Assembly: GCA_964577825.1 (NCBI GenBank)
Contig: CAZOBJ010000069.1
Span: 1-17,009 of the forward strand
DNA from: CAZOBJ01 sp964577825
GTDB lineage: Bacteria > Planctomycetota > SZUA-567 > JAFGNG01
Length of the DNA stretch: 17,009 bases
Reading direction: 5' to 3'
The position numbers were made by a program, and so were the translations under genes. Shown in pieces: positions 13,812 through 17,009 of this stretch. Within the stretch, counting starts at the first letter, position 1; every line of letters starts with the position of its first letter. Below the pieces are notes generated by a model. The model was not told where the DNA came from and made no database searches. It saw only the letters and a list, made by a program, of their open reading frames with translations.

Positions 13812-14582
13812 ATGACTCGACTGAGCGTGAACCTGAACAAGGTGGCTCTGGTGCGCAACGCGCGCGGCGGCGCCCAGCCCAGCGTCCCCGAGGCCGCGTG
13901 CGTGTGCGTGGACGCGGGCGCGCACGGGATCACCGTGCATCCGCGGCCCGACCAGCGCCACATCCGCCCCGGCGACGTGGACGACCTCAAGTCCATGCTC
14001 GCCGTGGAGTTCAACATCGAGGGCAACCCCTTCGCCGGGCCGGAAGGCACGTACCCCGGATTCTTGGAAATCCTGCGCCGCGCCCGGCCCACGCAGGCGA
14101 CGCTGGTGCCCGACGCGCCCGCGCAGCTGACCAGCGACCACGGCTGGACCCTGTCCCGCGACGCGGCGCGCGTGGCGCCCGTGGTCCGCGAGCTCACGGA
14201 CCTGGGCATCCGGGTGAGCCTGTTCATGGACCCGGTCCCTGACGAGATCCGCCGGGCCGCGGACTTGGGCGCGGACCGCATCGAGCTCTACACCGAGGGG
14301 TACGCGGCCGCGTTCGCCCGCGGCGAGGACGAGGCGCGCCAAGAGCTCGACCGGTACGCGCGCGCGGCCGAGGCCGCGCACGAGGCGGGCCTGGGCGTGA
14401 ACGCGGGCCATGATCTGAATCAAGAGAACCTCGGCCCCTTCTGCCGGGCCGTGCCCCGGGTGCTGGAGGTCTCCATCGGCCAGGCGATCGTGTCCGAGGC
14501 CCTGCTGGGCCCGGGCCTGGCGGACACGGTGCGCGCGTACCTGGCCGTGCTCGCGGCCTGCGACCGGGAGGTCGGGGCGTGA
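13812..14582 (+). CDS. pdxJ: Pyridoxine 5'-phosphate synthase
   Basis: This 256-aa TIM-barrel enzyme joins 1-deoxyxylulose 5-phosphate and 3-amino-2-oxopropyl phosphate to make pyridoxine 5'-phosphate, the closing step of the DXP-dependent vitamin B6 pathway. The family start reads LSVNLNKVALVRNARGG (4-20), like the Bacteroidetes-type NINKIATLRNARGG rather than the enterobacterial form. TVHPRPDQRHI carries catalytic His43, FNIEG holds Glu70, and NAGHDLN holds His200. VPDAP (99-103) and the late VSIGQAIVSEALL (220-232) phosphate-binding segment are present. No pdxA is nearby. Its TGA overlaps the GTG start of aspartate kinase (GTGA), indicating translational coupling. Confidence 0.96.
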   Translation: MTRLSVNLNKVALVRNARGGAQPSVPEAACVCVDAGAHGITVHPRPDQRHIRPGDVDDLKSMLAVEFNIEGNPFAGPEGTYPGFLEILRRARPTQATLVPDAPAQLTSDHGWTLSRDAARVAPVVRELTDLGIRVSLFMDPVPDEIRRAADLGADRIELYTEGYAAAFARGEDEARQELDRYARAAEAAHEAGLGVNAGHDLNQENLGPFCRAVPRVLEVSIGQAIVSEALLGPGLADTVRAYLAVLAACDREVGA

Positions 14583-15809
14583 GGGTGGCCAAGTTCGGCG
14601 GCAGCGCGCTGGCCGGTCCCGAGCAGGCGAGCCGCGTGTGCGACATCGTCACCGCCGAGCCCGACCGGCGCGTGGTGGTCGTCTCCGCTCCGGGCCGCCG
14701 ACGCCCCGGCGACCGGAAGGTCACGGATCTGTTGATCGACGCGGGCCGCGCGCGCCTGGCCGGCCGGGCCGGGGACGCCCCCCTGGCGGAGGCCATCGCG
14801 CGGTACGAGGCCGTGGCCCACGGCCTGGACCTGCCGGCCGAGGCCGTGGCGCCCATCGGCGACGACCTGCGCGCACGCCTGGACGCGCCCGCCGCCGACG
14901 AGGACCTGTACCTCGACGCGCTCAAGGCCGGGGGCGAGGACAACTGCGCGCGGCTGGTGGCCGCGCTCTTGCGCGCGCGGGGGTGCGAGGCCCGCTATCT
15001 GAGCCCGCGCGAGGCGGGGCTCTTGCTCTCCGAGGAGCCGGGCAACGCGCGCGTGTTGCGCGANNNNNNNNNNNNNNNNNNNNNNNNNNNNNNNNNNNNN
15101 NNNNNNNNNNNNNNNNNNNNNNNNNNNNNNNNNNNNNNNNNNNNNNNNNNNNNNNNNNNNNNNCCCGATCGAGGAGCTCACCTACCGGGAGATGCGCGAG
15201 CTCGCGTACGCGGGGTTCGGGGTGTTCCACGACGAGGCCCTGGAGCCCGTGCGCCACGCGGGCATTCCCGTGGCCGTGCAAAGCGTCGAGCGATCCGCCG
15301 GGCCCGGCACGCGCATCGTGCCCGCGCGCCCCGCCGATCCCGCCCGGCCGGTGGCGGGCATCGCCGCGCACCCGGGCTTCGCCATGGTGTATGTGGACAA
15401 GTACCTCATGAACCGGGAGGTCGGGTTCGGCCGGCGGCTCTTGGCCCTGTTCGAGGACGAGGCGGTCAGCTTCGAGCACACGCCCTCAGGCATCGACAAC
15501 ATGAGCGTGGTGTTCCGCGCCGACGCGTTCGGACCGGGCGCCGAGGAGCGGGTGGTGCGCCGCATCCGCACCGAGCTTGCCGCGGACGACGTGCGCGTGG
15601 AGCGCGACCTGGCGCTCGTCATGCTCGTGGGCGAGGGCATGCGCCACCGGGTGGGCCTGGCCGCGCGCGCGTGCGGCGCCCTGGCGCGCGCGCGCGTGAA
15701 TATCGAGATGATCAACCAAGGCGCGAGCGAGCTGTCCATGATGTTCGGCGTATCCGCCGCGGACCTGCCCGCCGCCGTGCGCGGCCTGTACGCCGAGTTT
15801 TTCTCATAA
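14579..15809 (+). CDS. lysC: Aspartate kinase (interrupted by a scaffold gap)
   Basis: Aspartate kinase phosphorylates aspartate, the first step toward lysine, threonine and methionine. The first 161 residues run from a GTG at 14579 (GGGAGG upstream, overlapping the pdxJ stop) and include VAKFGGS (3-9) and SPREAGLLLSEEPGNARVL. After the gap the protein resumes at PIEELTYREMRELAYAGF, typical of the middle of the kinase. ACT regulatory domains follow (FEHTPSGIDNMSVVF, then ALVMLVGEGM and VNIEMINQGASELSMMFGV), so feedback control by an end product is likely. The frame after the gap differs from that before it only because the gap is a nominal 100 N. From the family I estimate about 70 missing residues (about 200 bases, a multiple of three), including the substrate and ATP-binding region. 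The gene is probably intact in the organism. Confidence 0.93.
15064..15163. other. Assembly gap of exactly 100 N
   Basis: One hundred undetermined bases, the conventional filler for a scaffold join of unknown size. It lies inside the aspartate kinase gene, whose two sides fit one protein, so the join is very likely correct while the length is not. Confidence 0.98.
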
Positions 15810-15832
15810 GGGAGAGGAGCGGGCGCGTAGGG

Positions 15833-16045
15833 CTACAGAGACCGCAGCCGCGATCCCCTACCTGATCGGGAACGGCTTCGCACCTCGTGGCCCGGACCGA
15901 GAGGCGGAGACAGCCTGTAGTCGGGGCCTTCGGCGAGCCCGACCTTCTTAAGCAAGGCCCGGTAGGCAGCAAGCTGGTCGATCATCTTGGCGTCAACGCC
16001 CGGGTTCGTCTCGGCTACTTTTCGGTGGTCCAAAGGGGTGGCCAT
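15833..16045 (-). CDS. Small 70-aa protein downstream of the SDH-family proteinase
   Basis: A 70-aa soluble protein of unknown function. The N-terminal 45 residues (MATPLDHRKVAETNPGVDAK, then MIDQLAAYRALLKKVGL) look helical. The tail is very basic, with Ser/Arg/Gly repeats (VRSRSRSGRGSRLRSL). The ATG is preceded by AGGAGG at good spacing and lies 12 bases after the stop of the proteinase gene, so the two are translated from one message. It converges with aspartate kinase, leaving only 23 bases between the stops. The basic tail could bind nucleic acid, or could come from reading past an old end in more GC-rich sequence. I do not recognise a family. Confidence 0.7.
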   Translation of the reverse strand: MATPLDHRKVAETNPGVDAKMIDQLAAYRALLKKVGLAEGPDYRLSPPLGPGHEVRSRSRSGRGSRLRSL

Positions 16046-16057
16046 GGCCGCGCCCTC

Positions 16058-16993
16058 CTAATAGAGCTTCACGCAGATTCCCTGCGCATGCACCACACCG
16101 GAAATCCCGATCTTGCCCATATAGTCGGTAACGAACTGAAAGTAGTCGCGTATGCATTGGCGAAGGTCCGCATCCTCCCCGAAGTCAACGATCCGTAGGT
16201 TGATGTCGTTGCGCAGAACCTCCATGGAGATCGGCCTCGCGTGCGAGTGCCACTTCTCGTTGTCCATCAGGCTGTCGGCTATCTCCTCTGCGCGCTTCGC
16301 TCTCATCTCGCGTGTTACCGGCTTGCGTTGAGTCTCCGTTGTTTCCCAGTCCTTGAACTTGTAGTTCGCGAGCCACTCCCTGAGCAGGGTCTTGGACAGT
16401 TCGCATGCCTCCTCAAATGTGTGTAGCTCGGCCAAGTCGAGCTTCTGGAGCAGGATGAGCTCAGGCGTGGTCAGCTCCCCTTTCTGGGAGCGCTCCTTGA
16501 GCCGCTCGAACTGAACCAAGTAGGAGCGCGCGGGTACAAGCGCCCCCTTTACCTCTATCTGCGGGTCTATCGGCCCAAGACAGGAGAAGTAGTCCATCAT
16601 TATGTCATCACCAGCCATTGCCAGAACGGTCCCGGCCGACATCGCCTCATTCGGTACGACTATGATTACTTTGTCATAGTGGTGGCGAATTGTCTTCGCT
16701 ATCCGCTCGACTACTTCGATAATCCCGCCCTGGGTATCAAGCACCACAGCAACGCTCTGGGAATGATCGTCGCGTTTGGCCGAGTAGGTCTCAAGTGCCT
16801 GCCGGACAGCGTCGTCGTAGCCGCGCAGGATTGGGCCGACCATGCCCAGGACATCTGCCGTGAGTTTGGCCCCGATCTCCTGCGAAAGGCGATCAAGCTG
16901 CCTCTCAATGAAAGGATTCACCTTGGCGGGCGCCTTTTCTGGCGCGCCGAGGCCACCCTCATCTGCACCGTTCAACGGGGTTGAGCCCACCAC
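16058..16993 (-). CDS. SDH-family Clp-fold serine proteinase
   Basis: A 311-aa cytosolic protein resembling the serine dehydrogenase proteinase family (SDH_sah, PF01972), relatives of ClpP and SppA. The oxyanion-type loop is VVLDTQGG (83-90). The nucleophile is probably Ser119 in NEAMSAGTVLAMAG (115-128). MMDYFSCLGPIDPQ (132-145) is the typical strand that follows, and KWHSHARPI (247-255) contributes conserved His and Arg. No signal peptide is seen. It starts at GTG 16993 with AGGAG 7 bases upstream; the frame is open to the window edge, so a longer start cannot be excluded. Its DNA is markedly less GC-rich than the rest and uses A/T-ending codons, suggesting horizontal transfer. Its substrate is unknown. 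Confidence 0.87.
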   Translation of the reverse strand: MVGSTPLNGADEGGLGAPEKAPAKVNPFIERQLDRLSQEIGAKLTADVLGMVGPILRGYDDAVRQALETYSAKRDDHSQSVAVVLDTQGGIIEVVERIAKTIRHHYDKVIIVVPNEAMSAGTVLAMAGDDIMMDYFSCLGPIDPQIEVKGALVPARSYLVQFERLKERSQKGELTTPELILLQKLDLAELHTFEEACELSKTLLREWLANYKFKDWETTETQRKPVTREMRAKRAEEIADSLMDNEKWHSHARPISMEVLRNDINLRIVDFGEDADLRQCIRDYFQFVTDYMGKIGISGVVHAQGICVKLY

Positions 16994-17009
16994 GGTTCTT
17001 CTCCTTGGC

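Noticed and set aside
14579..15865. A single frame read straight through the 100 N of aspartate kinase
   Set aside because: The frame after the gap gives Arg-rich nonsense; the ACT-domain sequence lies in another frame, so the nominal gap length is wrong.

Overview
The window is GC-rich (roughly 70-80% G+C through most of it) and comes from a bacterium known only from a draft or metagenomic assembly, since a 100-N scaffold gap cuts one gene. The best guess for lineage is Planctomycetota or a relative. The 189-aa protein at 5317-5886 and the four-cysteine 64-aa protein before it look like small families I associate with that phylum. This rests on recall, not on a search.

Layout: (1) 1-4185, minus strand: panC (pantothenate synthesis), lgt (lipoprotein maturation) and a large exported TPR/DUF3857 protein that runs off the left edge. 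The last two overlap by 11 bases. (2) 4186-4406 is a divergent promoter region. (3) 4407-6781, plus strand: trpF, a small zinc-ribbon-like protein driven by its own near-consensus promoter inside the trpF stop, a conserved 189-aa protein and an AEC-family permease. (4) 6902-11761, plus strand: a trehalose/glucan cluster of fused trehalose-6-phosphate synthase/phosphatase, GH15 glucoamylase/trehalase and a DUF502 membrane protein. The phosphatase half carries Asn where the HAD nucleophilic Asp should be. (5) 11921-12193, minus: a small two-helix membrane protein. (6) 12194-12678: about 480 bases with divergent promoters, a possible 48-aa ORF and a very strong intrinsic terminator lying directly in front of the next gene's ribosome binding site. 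(7) 12679-15809, plus: a GNAT-like protein, a LOG/TIGR00725-type protein, pdxJ and an aspartate kinase interrupted by the gap. (8) 15833-16993, minus: a Clp-fold serine proteinase of the SDH family plus a 70-aa protein, with clearly lower GC and different codon use, probably acquired.

Most genes are housekeeping metabolism: pantothenate, tryptophan, pyridoxal phosphate, aspartate-family amino acids and trehalose. The parts most worth a second look are the Asp-to-Asn change in the trehalose phosphatase domain, the leader/terminator unit at 12379-12653, and the low-GC proteinase cassette at the right edge. I found no CRISPR array, tRNA, rRNA or insertion sequence, and no convincing sign of a wholly new system.
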